A stretch of 64,000 bases of DNA from Hyphomonas sp. TMED17 (GCA_002172915.1 NHBW01000005.1:291491-355490); one strand, 5' to 3'; positions 50,401 to 59,557 are shown, counted from the first letter of the stretch. The notes: generated from the letters alone by a model not told the origin. Made by a program: numbers and translations.

Positions 50401-51669
50401 ATGACCGCATCTTCCTACCGCCTCGACCAGAAGACTGCCGAAGACGACGCAATTTGCGAGCGCCTGGCAGCACTCGGACCAATCATGCGCGAGCGCGCGA
50501 TTGAATGGGCTCGCATTAATACCGGTAGTTGGAATCGGGCAGGGCTGGATACACTGGCGCCTCAGCTGGCGGCAGCTTTTGAGCAGCTCGATGCCGATGT
50601 TAAGCTGATCCCTGCTGATCCTTTCGACATGGTCAGTGACACCGGGAAGGTCGAATCCTTCACACCTGGGCCAATTCTGCGGATTACATCCCGTCCGGAA
50701 GCGCCGGTCCAAGTGATTATGAGCGGCCATTATGACACTGTGTTCCCGGCTGGAACCTTTGAAACGATTACCGCAATAGCTGATGACCGGCTCAACGGGC
50801 CCGGTCTTGCCGACATGAAAGGTGGCATTTCGGTTATGCTGGGGGCCTTACAGGCCTTCGAAGCCGGTCCTTTGAAGCAGAAGATCGGGTATCAGATTGT
50901 TATTACACCGGATGAAGAGACAGGAAATTTCTCAAGCGCGGCAGCATTGACCGAAGCAGCCAGCTCCGGCGCTATGATCGGCATGACATATGAGCCCTGC
51001 ATGGATACCGGCGCAATGTCCGGAGGCCGTAAAGGCTCCGCCGTATTTGACATTGTCTTGCACGGACGTTCGGCCCATGCCGGCCGGGCGAAAGAGGATG
51101 GCCGCAGTGCCATCGAGGCGGCAGCACACCTCGTTGTCGGGCTTGAAGCCTTAAACGGTCAGTATGATGGCGTATCCTTTAATGTCGGATCAATTGATGG
51201 CGGCTCGGCGATCAATATTGTTCCCGATCTTGCGGTTATTCGTTTCGGCGCCCGCGCGCCCGATGCTGATGCGGCAAGCTGGGCAGCCGATCAGGTCGAA
51301 GCCCTGTATCAACGGGCTGTGGCACGCGACGGTATTAGCGGACATTTGCATGGCGGGTTTTATCGCCCGCCCAAACCTCGAAATGCCGCCCAGCAGGCCC
51401 TATTCGAAGCGGTCACAGAAACCGGGCGTGCACTTGGCCTGAATCTGGAATTTGTTGACACTGGCGGGGTGTGCGAAGGCAATAATATATTTGCTGCCGG
51501 TGTTCCCAATGTTGATACGCTGGGTGTCATGGGTGGACGCATCCACTCTTCAGAAGAATATGTAATCCTTTCGAGTTTCGTTGAACGGGCGCAACTATCG
51601 GGCTTACTCCTGAACCGGCTTGCTGACGGACGAATTGATGTAAAAACCATTAAAAATCTGATGTTATGA
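50401..51669 (+). CDS. M20-family zinc hydrolase heading the AST operon
   Basis: 422-aa metallopeptidase/deacylase. Metal motifs are SGHYDTVFP (His-Asp), GPGLADMKGG (bridging Asp), TPDEETGN (catalytic Glu pair), and His in GGRIHSSEEY near the end. A dimerisation domain is centred on GRSAHAGRAKEDGRSA. ATG 50401 is the family start; the frame opens earlier at 50323. It overlaps astA by ATGA, so it belongs to the arginine succinyltransferase operon. Classical AstE is an M14-type enzyme and none is seen here, so this may be the succinylglutamate desuccinylase, an inference from context. Confidence 0.88.
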   Translation: MTASSYRLDQKTAEDDAICERLAALGPIMRERAIEWARINTGSWNRAGLDTLAPQLAAAFEQLDADVKLIPADPFDMVSDTGKVESFTPGPILRITSRPEAPVQVIMSGHYDTVFPAGTFETITAIADDRLNGPGLADMKGGISVMLGALQAFEAGPLKQKIGYQIVITPDEETGNFSSAAALTEAASSGAMIGMTYEPCMDTGAMSGGRKGSAVFDIVLHGRSAHAGRAKEDGRSAIEAAAHLVVGLEALNGQYDGVSFNVGSIDGGSAINIVPDLAVIRFGARAPDADAASWAADQVEALYQRAVARDGISGHLHGGFYRPPKPRNAAQQALFEAVTETGRALGLNLEFVDTGGVCEGNNIFAAGVPNVDTLGVMGGRIHSSEEYVILSSFVERAQLSGLLLNRLADGRIDVKTIKNLML

Positions 51670-52697
51670 GCGGGCCGTTTAGAATTCGACCCGCGCATCA
51701 GTCCGATTTTGACGCGCTTATGCAAATCGCCATTGAGTCTGGTCCCGGATTTACATCCCTACCAGTTGACGAAGCAATTCTTCGCGAGCGATTGGTTAAG
51801 TCCGAGGAGGCTTTCAACGGCTCACTCGGTAATCCGGCCTATGGCAAATACTTGCTCATGCTGGAGAATTTTGAAACCGGTGAAATTGGCGGCTGTAGCG
51901 CTGTAAAGGCTGGGACCGGCGTAGATGCGCCATTCTTTAATTATCGCATTATTACAGTGTCGCATACCAGTCGGGAAGCCGATCGCCATTTCAATCTTGA
52001 TGCCCTTATCCTGACCAATGAATTTCTCGGATATACTGAAGTCGGGACATTATTTTTGCGCGAACCGTTCCGCGGCAGTGGTGCCGGCATACTCGCTTCG
52101 CAAGCCCGTTATCTTCTTATGACGACATCGCCAGAAAGCTTTGGCGATATGGTCCTGTCAGAACTTCGCGGTGTTATAAATGAAGCTGGCGAAACGCCAT
52201 TTTGGGAGGGTCTGGGACGTTATTTCTTCAGAATGTCTTTCGCCGAAGCTGACCTTCTGTCCGCCACCACCGACAATCAGTTCATTCTCGACCTGATGCC
52301 GAAATATCCGATCTATATTGACCTGCTTCCACCTGAAGCAAGAGAAGTTATCGGACGTTGTCATGTTGATGGCGTGCCGGCAATGAAGCTATTGGAGCGG
52401 GAAGGCTTCCGATTTGATCGCATGGTCGATATCTTTGATGGTGGGCCAATTATGGTTGCACCACGCAATATGATCAGAACCGTTCGGGAATCACGGCGGG
52501 TTAAACTGATCGCGGGTGAGGATGGCGAACACGCCGGACTGGTCTCGACAACCGAATTGAAAACATTCAAAGCATCACTTCTGAGCGGGACCCCTTATGG
52601 CGAGGATCAATTTGCCGTCTCAGAGGAAATTTTTGAGCAATTGGAGCTCAAACCGGGAGATGAAGCCATGATCTGGCTAAGGAGCGATACCGAATGA
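51666..52697 (+). CDS. astA: Arginine N-succinyltransferase
   Basis: First step of the ammonia-producing arginine catabolic route: succinyl-CoA plus arginine gives N2-succinylarginine. 343 aa, matching AstA. Conserved stretches are IRPAHQSDFDALMQIAIESG, SELRGVINEAGETPFWEGLG, FDMMPKYPIY-like DLMPKYPIYI, and FRFDRMVDIFDGGPIM. Four-base overlaps at both ends (with the M20 gene and astD) mean tight cotranslation. Confidence 0.96.
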   Translation: MSGPFRIRPAHQSDFDALMQIAIESGPGFTSLPVDEAILRERLVKSEEAFNGSLGNPAYGKYLLMLENFETGEIGGCSAVKAGTGVDAPFFNYRIITVSHTSREADRHFNLDALILTNEFLGYTEVGTLFLREPFRGSGAGILASQARYLLMTTSPESFGDMVLSELRGVINEAGETPFWEGLGRYFFRMSFAEADLLSATTDNQFILDLMPKYPIYIDLLPPEAREVIGRCHVDGVPAMKLLEREGFRFDRMVDIFDGGPIMVAPRNMIRTVRESRRVKLIAGEDGEHAGLVSTTELKTFKASLLSGTPYGEDQFAVSEEIFEQLELKPGDEAMIWLRSDTE

Positions 52698-54145
52698 ACG
52701 GGACGTATATTGCCGGCGTCTGGGCGAACGGGCAGGGCGACTGGTTTGAACGGATTTGCCCGGCCACAGGCACTGTAAACTGGCAGGGCAATGCCGCGAG
52801 TGCCGAGCAAGTAAATGCTGCGATTGATTGTGCCCGTCAGGCTCTTCCTGCCTGGCGACGCCTGTCACAACACGACCGTGAACGCATTCTGTTATCCTAT
52901 GGCGAAGCGATCAAAGGCCGGCGTGAAGCGATTGCGATGGCGATTAGCAAGGATATGGGAAAAGTGTTGTGGGATGCGCTCGGCGAGGCTGACGCAATGT
53001 ATGGCAAAATACAGCTCTCTATCCGCGCACTGCACGAGAGGGCCGGAGAGACTGTCGACAAGGCCGCCTTTGGTCAAACCCAACTAAGCCATCAACCACA
53101 TGGTGTGATGGCAGTCTTCGCGCCTTTTAATTTTCCGGGACATTTGCCGAATGGCCATATTGTACCCGCTTTGCTCGCTGGCAATACCGTCGTCCTGAAG
53201 CCATCCGAGCTGGCCCCGTCAGTTACCGCAATCATGGCTGATGCTTTTGAAGCAGCAGGCCTGCCTGACGGCGTGTTTAACATTGTCCAAGGCGGCCATG
53301 AAACAGGAGCGGCCCTGCTAAACGGCGATATTAATGGTGTCCTGTTCACCGGATCTGAGAAAACCGGCCTGATGATGCACCGGCATTTCGCCGGTCGCCC
53401 AGACATTATGCTGGCGCTCGAAATGGGTGGTAATAATCCCCTTATCCTCTGGGAGCCTGCCGATCGTGATGCCGCAGCCGATATTGCCGCCCAATCCGCC
53501 TTTCTGACGACTGGGCAGAGATGTTCGTGTGCTCGACGCGCTATCATTCCTGAGGGGAGATGGGGCGATGCGGTCGTCGATGGCATCATTGACCGCGCTA
53601 AAGCCCTGAAAATCGGGCAATGGGATGAAGAGAATATTTTCATGGGACCACTGGTCTCGGAAGACGCCGCAATTGCCGCCACCCAGTTTCAAATGAATCT
53701 CTCTAAATCAGGTGGCAAATCCTTGCGCCGTCTGAAACGGCTGGAGCGCGGCGGCGGCTTTGTTTCGGCCGGCATAATGGACGTTACCGATGCCAGATAT
53801 ATCGCCGATGAAGAATTATTCGGGCCATTCTTGCAGATTTACAGAGTTAAAACCTTCGAGCAGGCGCTGCATGTCGCCAATGATACAAGGTTCGGGTTAT
53901 CGGCTGGCCTTGTCTGCGATGATGATCACTACTGGGCAACTGCCAAGGCTGAATTGCACGCTGGTATAGTCAATCGAAATCGACCAACGGCCGGCGCCAG
54001 TGGGCATTTGCCATTCGGTGGCCCCGGCCTGTCGGGAAACTTTCGCCCGGGTGCCTATTATGCGGCTGACTACAGTGCATGGCCGCAGGCCAGCCAAATC
54101 GCGGACACAGCTGCACGTCTCACAGCAATTGGATTTCCGGATTAA
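52694..54145 (+). CDS. astD: N-succinylglutamate 5-semialdehyde dehydrogenase
   Basis: NAD-dependent oxidation of succinylglutamate semialdehyde to N-succinylglutamate, the fourth AST step. 483 aa, aldehyde dehydrogenase fold. Visible: PFNFPGHLPNGHIVPALLAG with the catalytic-domain Asn, LFTGSEKTG, LEMGGNNPLIL with the general-base Glu, and TTGQRCSCARR with the nucleophilic Cys. Overlaps astA by ATGA; astB follows after 41 bases. Confidence 0.95.
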   Translation: MNGTYIAGVWANGQGDWFERICPATGTVNWQGNAASAEQVNAAIDCARQALPAWRRLSQHDRERILLSYGEAIKGRREAIAMAISKDMGKVLWDALGEADAMYGKIQLSIRALHERAGETVDKAAFGQTQLSHQPHGVMAVFAPFNFPGHLPNGHIVPALLAGNTVVLKPSELAPSVTAIMADAFEAAGLPDGVFNIVQGGHETGAALLNGDINGVLFTGSEKTGLMMHRHFAGRPDIMLALEMGGNNPLILWEPADRDAAADIAAQSAFLTTGQRCSCARRAIIPEGRWGDAVVDGIIDRAKALKIGQWDEENIFMGPLVSEDAAIAATQFQMNLSKSGGKSLRRLKRLERGGGFVSAGIMDVTDARYIADEELFGPFLQIYRVKTFEQALHVANDTRFGLSAGLVCDDDHYWATAKAELHAGIVNRNRPTAGASGHLPFGGPGLSGNFRPGAYYAADYSAWPQASQIADTAARLTAIGFPD

Positions 54146-54186
54146 GCTTTAACAACTTATTTTCGGACATTAAGGAACTGACCGGC

Positions 54187-55518
54187 ATGTCACACCCTGT
54201 TGCACATGAAGTAAATTTCGATGGCCTCATCGGACCAAGCCACAGTTTTGGCGGCATGGCCGATGGCAATATCGCCAGCACTCATAATGAAGGCCATGTT
54301 TCCAACCCAAGACAGGCAGCCCTGCAGGGCGTGCGTAAAATGCGGCAATTGCTGAATGCCGGACTGATACAAGGCGTTCTGCCACCCCTTCCGCGTCCTA
54401 ATTTTGATTTCCTGGTCGCAGCCGGCTTTCACGGCACTGATCAGCAGATCATCAGTGCGGCTGCAACACAGGCGCCCGGATTACTGAAAGCCGCCTATAG
54501 CGCCAGTCCAATGTGGACTGCGAATGCCGCAACGATCTCGCCATCAGCTGACACCACTGATGGTCGGGTGCATATCACACCGGCCAATCTCTCATCCATG
54601 CTGCATAGAAGCCACGAGCAAAGCGACACGACGGCACTTCTGTGCTCGATTTTCGAAAACGAAAACCATTTCGCCGTCCACTCTGCGCTACCTTCGCATC
54701 AGGACTTTTCTGACGAAGGCGCCGCAAACCATATCCGCCTATGCAAACAGCATGGCACAGCCGGGCTGGAAATTTTCATTTATGGACGCGAACCCGGCGA
54801 ATTGCACAATCATGGGTTTCCGGCGCGACAATCGCGTCTGGCATCTGATCGCATCATTAGCGCCCATCAGCTGCAACCGGATCGTAGCCTGTTATGGCAG
54901 CAATCAAAGCGCGCCATTGATGCCGGTGCCTTCCATAATGATGTTGTTTGCGTCGGTCATCTCGACACGCTGTTCTTTCACGAAAACGCGTTTGATGATC
55001 CGGGCAGGTTTCTGGCTCAAATCCGGCAACAGTCGGAGGATTTATTCGAACTTCATACGATTATGGTCAGAGAAACTGATGTCCCGCTCGATGATGCCGT
55101 GAAATCCTACTTGTTTAACTCCCAAATCGTTCAAACGCCAGATAGAGAACGCTTCGTACTCATTGCGCCAAAAGATACACAAGCGATTGAAACTACAAAT
55201 AATTTTTGCAAAGAACTCGTAAAAGGCAACGGTCCGATCGAGCATGTCGAGTTTGTCGACGTTCGCGAGTCGATGCGGAATGGTGGTGGTCCCGCCTGTC
55301 TGCGTTTAAGAGTGGTTCTGACATCTGCAGAGCTTGAGGCTGCCCATTCTGGCGTCATTTTAGACAATGACAAACTCGATCAGCTCGAGCAGGCGATTAC
55401 CGAACATTACCGCGACCGCGTTGAAATTTCTGATTTCGCAGACATTGCCTTCGCAAATGAATGCCGTGCCGCGCGTGAGAGCATATTAGACATTGTTAGC
55501 TTGGGTAGCTTAGCCTAA
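54187..55518 (+). CDS. astB: N-succinylarginine dihydrolase
   Basis: Splits N2-succinylarginine into succinylornithine, CO2 and two ammonia. 443 aa, close to the E. coli 447. The N-terminus VNFDGLIGPSHSFGGMA and the C-terminal RNGGGPACLRLRVVL, which holds the catalytic Cys of the guanidine-modifying fold, are clear. ATG 54187 is the family start; the frame opens at 54079 inside astD. tgt begins 2 bases after its stop. Confidence 0.97.
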   Translation: MSHPVAHEVNFDGLIGPSHSFGGMADGNIASTHNEGHVSNPRQAALQGVRKMRQLLNAGLIQGVLPPLPRPNFDFLVAAGFHGTDQQIISAAATQAPGLLKAAYSASPMWTANAATISPSADTTDGRVHITPANLSSMLHRSHEQSDTTALLCSIFENENHFAVHSALPSHQDFSDEGAANHIRLCKQHGTAGLEIFIYGREPGELHNHGFPARQSRLASDRIISAHQLQPDRSLLWQQSKRAIDAGAFHNDVVCVGHLDTLFFHENAFDDPGRFLAQIRQQSEDLFELHTIMVRETDVPLDDAVKSYLFNSQIVQTPDRERFVLIAPKDTQAIETTNNFCKELVKGNGPIEHVEFVDVRESMRNGGGPACLRLRVVLTSAELEAAHSGVILDNDKLDQLEQAITEHYRDRVEISDFADIAFANECRAARESILDIVSLGSLA

Positions 55519-55520
55519 AC

Positions 55521-56666
55521 ATGGTAAAATTTCCGTTTAAAATCAGAGCCTCATCTGGCATGGCCAGACGCGCCGTTCTCGAAACGCCGCGTGGCGATAT
55601 CCAGACGCCAGCCTTTATGCCGGTTGGAACAGCCGCGACAGTTAAAGCATTATATATGGATCAGGTTAAGTCAGCCGGCGCCGATATCATTCTCGGCAAT
55701 ACTTATCACTTGATGCTAAGGCCCGGCGCCGAACGTATTCATCGGCTTGGCGGGTTGCATAAATTTGCCGGGTGGGACGGTCCTATACTCACCGATTCCG
55801 GTGGCTTTCAGGTTTGGTCACTGAGCCAGTTGCGTAAAATGGACGCCGATGGCGTAACCTTCCGCAGCCACCTCGACGGCAGCCAGTATCGCCTGACGCC
55901 CGCACGTTCGATTGAAATACAGGCCGAACTTTTGGGTGCCGATATATCAATGCAGCTTGATGAGTGTACCAATTGGCCGTGTACGTATGCCGAAGCCGAA
56001 GCCTCAATGGCGCTATCGCTCGACTGGGGGCAACGCTCAATTGATGCCTTTGGCGACCGTCCGGACCAGACTCTTTTCGGTATTCTGCAAGGATCGACTT
56101 ATGAAGATCTGCGTAAGCGTTCCGCCGCAGGCGTAATTCGGCAGGGCTTCGGCGGTATCGCCATTGGCGGACTGGCTGTTGGTGAAGGGCATGATGCAAT
56201 GTGTGCGACGCTCGATGTAACAATTCCCGAGCTACCGGCGGATTTACCACGCTATGTGATGGGCGTCGGTAAACCGATTGATCTTGTCGAAGCCGTCGCG
56301 CGCGGTGTTGATATGTTTGATTGTGTTCTGCCGACCCGCACTGGGCGACACGGTCAGGCTTGGACTTGGGACGGCCCGATAAATCTCAAAAATGCCAAAT
56401 TTGCCGAGGACCTTAGTCCGCTCGAGCCCGAACTCGATTGTCCGGCCAGTCAGAATTATAGCCGGGCCTATATCCACCATTTGATCCGCTCGAGCGAATT
56501 ATTGGGCTCGATGCTATTATCATGGCACAATACGGCCTTTTTCCAGGCCTTGATGGCACAATTGCGCTTATCGATCAGCGATGGCAGCTTCCCGCAGCTC
56601 CGAGAGACATTATCAACCCGCTGGGCCGCGACAAAATCGCCGCCCAAAAATAGCGACTCTATCTGA
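55521..56666 (+). CDS. tgt: tRNA-guanine transglycosylase with degenerate zinc site
   Basis: Exchanges guanine 34 for a queuosine precursor in tRNAs with GUN anticodons. 381 aa, normal length. Active-site parts are intact: LTDSGGFQV (Asp), MQLDECT (Asp), GGLAVGE, and DMFDCVLPTR (nucleophile Asp). But the zinc motif, normally CxCxxC then His, reads ELDCPASQNYSRAY here: the first Cys is Leu305, the second is Cys307, the third is Ser310, and His336 is kept. Two of four ligands are therefore lost. Cotranscribed with the ast genes by spacing, which is unusual. Ends overlapping the lipoprotein gene on the other strand by 8 bases. Confidence 0.93.
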   Translation: MVKFPFKIRASSGMARRAVLETPRGDIQTPAFMPVGTAATVKALYMDQVKSAGADIILGNTYHLMLRPGAERIHRLGGLHKFAGWDGPILTDSGGFQVWSLSQLRKMDADGVTFRSHLDGSQYRLTPARSIEIQAELLGADISMQLDECTNWPCTYAEAEASMALSLDWGQRSIDAFGDRPDQTLFGILQGSTYEDLRKRSAAGVIRQGFGGIAIGGLAVGEGHDAMCATLDVTIPELPADLPRYVMGVGKPIDLVEAVARGVDMFDCVLPTRTGRHGQAWTWDGPINLKNAKFAEDLSPLEPELDCPASQNYSRAYIHHLIRSSELLGSMLLSWHNTAFFQALMAQLRLSISDGSFPQLRETLSTRWAATKSPPKNSDSI

Positions 56667-57258
56667 ATTCCACACGCGGCGAGCCTTGTGCGGCATCGAG
56701 ACCAGGCCCGGGGGCTGCCGGTGGCTGGCAGTTTTTCATCAAGCCAATACCTTTTAGAAACGTACGCCGGTGCGAACCACGTTCGTATGCCTTGTGTAGC
56801 TTTTTCTCATATGCGCTAGCCCCAGACAGGCTCCGAACAACCCCGCGATATGGAATGAAACTGGAAGCCCCCGATGCAACTGTATCAATGAATGCCGTTG
56901 ACGCGCCATCGATCGCACGTTCTTGCAATCCACGCCTGGCTTCCGGCGCCACATCCCAGTCACGACCGAGCAATTCGTCGAGATCGGCGACTTGCGAACG
57001 GATCTGGCGACAATTGATATCACGGCTGACATCATACGGATTTTTTATTTCAAGCAGCAGCGCGGGGATCTCGTCTCTTCTAAGGTTCAAGTCTTGCAGA
57101 GGCGACTGCGCAGCGTTACCGAGCTCATTGCGTGTGATCACCGCAGAGCTTTGCTCTTCAGCGTCATTTTCATTGCCCGTTTGCTGCCCCGAAGGCGTTG
57201 AGGCGCAGCCCCAGACCAGACCGAACATGCAAGTTACTAGGCTCAAATACCGTATCAT
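56659..57258 (-). CDS. Predicted lipoprotein of unknown function
   Basis: 199 aa. Type II signal peptide with lipobox LVWGCAS, so lipidated at Cys18. A polar linker rich in Gln/Glu/Asn follows (QQTGNENDAEEQSS). The rest is a mixed helical region with DINCRQIRSQVADLDELLGRDWD and SGASSFIPYRGVVRSLSGA, the latter hydrophobic enough to touch membrane. No family recognised. Convergent with and overlapping tgt at the 3' ends; divergent from tRNA-Lys. Confidence 0.75.
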   Translation of the reverse strand: MIRYLSLVTCMFGLVWGCASTPSGQQTGNENDAEEQSSAVITRNELGNAAQSPLQDLNLRRDEIPALLLEIKNPYDVSRDINCRQIRSQVADLDELLGRDWDVAPEARRGLQERAIDGASTAFIDTVASGASSFIPYRGVVRSLSGASAYEKKLHKAYERGSHRRTFLKGIGLMKNCQPPAAPGPGLDAAQGSPRVEFR

Positions 57259-57367
57259 AAATCATACCCTCAGACTGAACTTGGGCCTTATTGTACCATG
57301 CAATCACAGACAATGGCAAAACACCGTTGACCTGACTCAGCGCCTCGACTAGATGGACAAACTCGGC

Positions 57368-57443
57368 GCGCCCATAGCTCAGCTGGTAGAGCAACTGACT
57401 TTTAATCAGTAGGTCACAGGTTCGAACCCTGTTGGGCGTACCA
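57368..57443 (+). tRNA. tRNA-Lys (anticodon TTT)
   Basis: Acceptor GCGCCCA (57368-57374) pairs with TGGGCGT (57433-57439), with one G-T at the end. Anticodon arm ACTGA-CTTTTAA-TCAGT with TTT at the centre; T-arm GGTTCGAACC. Discriminator A and encoded CCA (57441-57443). Confidence 0.96.
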
Positions 57444-57530
57444 ATATTTCAAAGGGTTATATAGAGCTGAGCCATCAGACCCGGCCTTTCGAAGAGCCAA
57501 TTTCGTTTTAGCCGATAAGAGAGTAGTATT

Positions 57531-58052
57531 ATGAAAATCAAAGACAGGCCTGAGCTCAAATCGAAACCTGCTCCGCTGACAACCCGCCCTGATGAGCTCG
57601 TCGTCAATGCCGTCAAGCAAATGGCGGAGAAAAACTTCGGCTCGATCGTCGTTGTGAATGACGACAATACAATTGCTGGCATCGTGACGGAACGAGATAT
57701 TTTCCGGCGCGTTGTTGCGGAGTTGCGCGATCCTGCGACCACACGCGTCTCCGAAGTAATGACGCGAGATGTTCGAACTGCAAACGAGGAAGACAACCTG
57801 CTCGATTGGTTGCGCATCATGTCCAATGAGCGGTTTCGGCGGCTGCCCGTGGTGGATGACGATGGGCGTTTGAAGTCGGTGATGTCGCAAGGTGACTTTG
57901 TATCATACACTTGGCCACAGCTTTTTCAGCAAGCTGCAACCCTAGTGAAGTCGACCATTGGAGCCGGTCCCCAGATTTTCCTGATTATTGGAGGTATACT
58001 CGTCTATACAACATTGCTGGTGTTCGTCCTGGCATCGACATTGTCGGCCTGA
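57531..58052 (+). CDS. CBS-pair protein with C-terminal membrane helix
   Basis: 173 aa. Two CBS motifs, about residues 15-70 and 75-130 (GSIVVVNDDNTIAGIVTERD and FRRLPVVDDDGRLKSVMSQG), form an adenosine-nucleotide sensing module. A C-terminal hydrophobic helix (IFLIIGGILVYTTLLVFVLA) anchors it to the membrane, which is uncommon for small CBS proteins. The effector is unknown. It stands alone, 87 bases after tRNA-Lys. Confidence 0.85.
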   Translation: MKIKDRPELKSKPAPLTTRPDELVVNAVKQMAEKNFGSIVVVNDDNTIAGIVTERDIFRRVVAELRDPATTRVSEVMTRDVRTANEEDNLLDWLRIMSNERFRRLPVVDDDGRLKSVMSQGDFVSYTWPQLFQQAATLVKSTIGAGPQIFLIIGGILVYTTLLVFVLASTLSA

Positions 58053-58111
58053 CCTGCCGGCGCAATCGCAGATATGAGCACGACTCCTTATGCGTCACTT
58101 TCGGCGGAGCT

Positions 58112-58294
58112 CTATTTCAGCAGGTCTTCATATTTCGCGGCATGCACGCGGTGCCGTAATGTATCGCGATTCAGGTCGAGCGAACCGCGTGCTCGAACAG
58201 GCGATAGTTTCGCGCCGTGTTTTGGCTGAACAATCCAGTCCGCCAGTTCGCGCCATGCAACTTTGTGAAAGCTAAAAAGTTTATGGAAGCTCAT
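58112..58294 (-). CDS. Small basic ORF of 60 codons
   Basis: 60-aa soluble basic peptide starting MSFHKLFSFHKVAWRELADW and ending HAAKYEDLLK. No family recognised. It begins 2 bases after the stop of the 41-codon membrane ORF below, so the two would be coupled if that ORF is real. The coding case rests on length, spacing and plausible composition only. Confidence 0.4.
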   Translation of the reverse strand: MSFHKLFSFHKVAWRELADWIVQPKHGAKLSPVRARGSLDLNRDTLRHRVHAAKYEDLLK

Positions 58295-58296
58295 AT

Positions 58297-58423
58297 CTAA
58301 CTCCGTCCCCAAGCAAAAGCGGCTCCCATGAGAAGCACAGCAAGCAGCGTTGCGCCAGCCAGTACAAGGGGCATGCCGGGCTTGTTTAATGTCTACTTCA
58401 GCGTGCGTAATCTGCTCACTCAT
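58297..58423 (-). pseudogene. Tiny single-helix membrane ORF with a one-base frameshift
   Basis: Starts ATG at 58421-58423 as MSEQITHAEVDI. In that frame the helix is lost. If one A is removed from the AAA run (TTT at 58385-58387 on the plus strand), the frame continues NKPGMPLVLAGATLLAVLL then MGAAFAWGRS and stops at 58297-58299, a clean 41-aa single-pass membrane protein. The break is therefore a homopolymer sequencing error, a recent mutation, or slippage. The function is unknown. Confidence 0.45.
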
Positions 58424-58837
58424 TTTTTATCTTTTTTAACATTTATACCACGTTGGGAGTGAGACTTTGGATCACTGAGTTCTTTGTTGGTCGCAAACTT
58501 AGAGGCAGCAGAATCTGGGTCGGAGGACATATTTGGTGTCGCTCGCCAATTTATGCGTTGGGATGAGGCGCTACGTCGTTAGTCCTCTTTGTATGAAACA
58601 GATCATTCATTACCGTTCAGACTAGGCAGCATAGGTGCGTGGTGCTGAGGCTCTACCTCCAACCGTTCCCAGCTAATGTCCGCTTCGACGCCGGAAGCAG
58701 ACACTAAGTTCGCGACCCTTGGAAGGTTGGGCTCGTCGGCGAGCATTAGCAGACATGAGCTCAGCGGCTTAAGTCGCCCTAAAACGGTCGCTCGCGATGC
58801 CTGCTTTGGGTCATAAGAGGACGCCTAGCGCGGGTGA
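58424..58837. other. Non-coding stretch upstream of the dps 3' end
   Basis: 414 bases with no convincing frame. It includes an imperfect inverted repeat TGTCCGCTT / AAGCAGACA (58677-58703), possibly a terminator or decayed repeat. Stops are frequent in all frames. Confidence 0.4.
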
Positions 58838-59305
58838 CTATGTAGCTGTCGCCCGGAGCATCCATGCGGTCTTTTCGTGAAGAGTTATCCTCGGAGTCAC
58901 CACATCAGCGGTCGCGTCGTCTCCAATTTCTTCCGCCACTCTGAGAACATTACGGGCCGATTTCGCTACAGCTTCGTGACCCGTGGCAAGATTTTTGACC
59001 ATGACCTTCCAATCGGGTTGGCCTGCCTCTTCAGTAACCGACGAAAGCTCTGCCATCTCAGAATAAGAGGAAGGTGCATACTCACCCAAGGCCCTTATAC
59101 GTTCAGCTAGCACATCCACCGCGGTCCACATCTCAGTGTATTGCTCCATGAAAAGCGCATGCAGTTGTTGAAAGCGTGGTCCCTCAACATTCCAGTGGTA
59201 GCCATGCGTCGTCAGATACAACGCGTAGGTATCTGCAAGGAGCTTTTTGACCGCGTCCGCAGAACGCACTCGATCGCCGGTTTCTATACCAATATTAATT
59301 TCCAT
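58838..59305 (-). CDS. dps: Dps-type DNA-protecting ferritin
   Basis: 155 aa. Dodecameric iron-storage protein that protects DNA from peroxide. The ferroxidase ligands are seen in THGYHWNVEGPRFQQLHALF and MWTAVDVLAERIRALGE (His, His, Asp, Glu). ATG at 59303-59305 (MEINIG) is the family start; TTG 59317 is possible but abuts its ribosome site. It sits alone between loosely packed genes. An OxyR or Fur site was not evident upstream. Confidence 0.93.
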   Translation of the reverse strand: MEINIGIETGDRVRSADAVKKLLADTYALYLTTHGYHWNVEGPRFQQLHALFMEQYTEMWTAVDVLAERIRALGEYAPSSYSEMAELSSVTEEAGQPDWKVMVKNLATGHEAVAKSARNVLRVAEEIGDDATADVVTPRITLHEKTAWMLRATAT

Positions 59306-59557
59306 AAGTCTGCCCAATTCCTTCTCTCTCTATCGCTAGCTATCACCGATATGGGGGTTCTGTTACCGACGCGCTAGAGCGATACGATTGAACTGTTCGT
59401 CAACGTCTGCTTGCAGGGCCGATCGGCAGCGTCCGCGATGGGTCAGGAGGAGACATAATGAAGGCGTCTTACTTGGGACGATGTTAAGCCGCTCGGTTTA
59501 GTGTCTGCCTCGCTGGCAGTAGCAAGCCTTAAAAATACGGGTTTCAAATAGGCTTAT

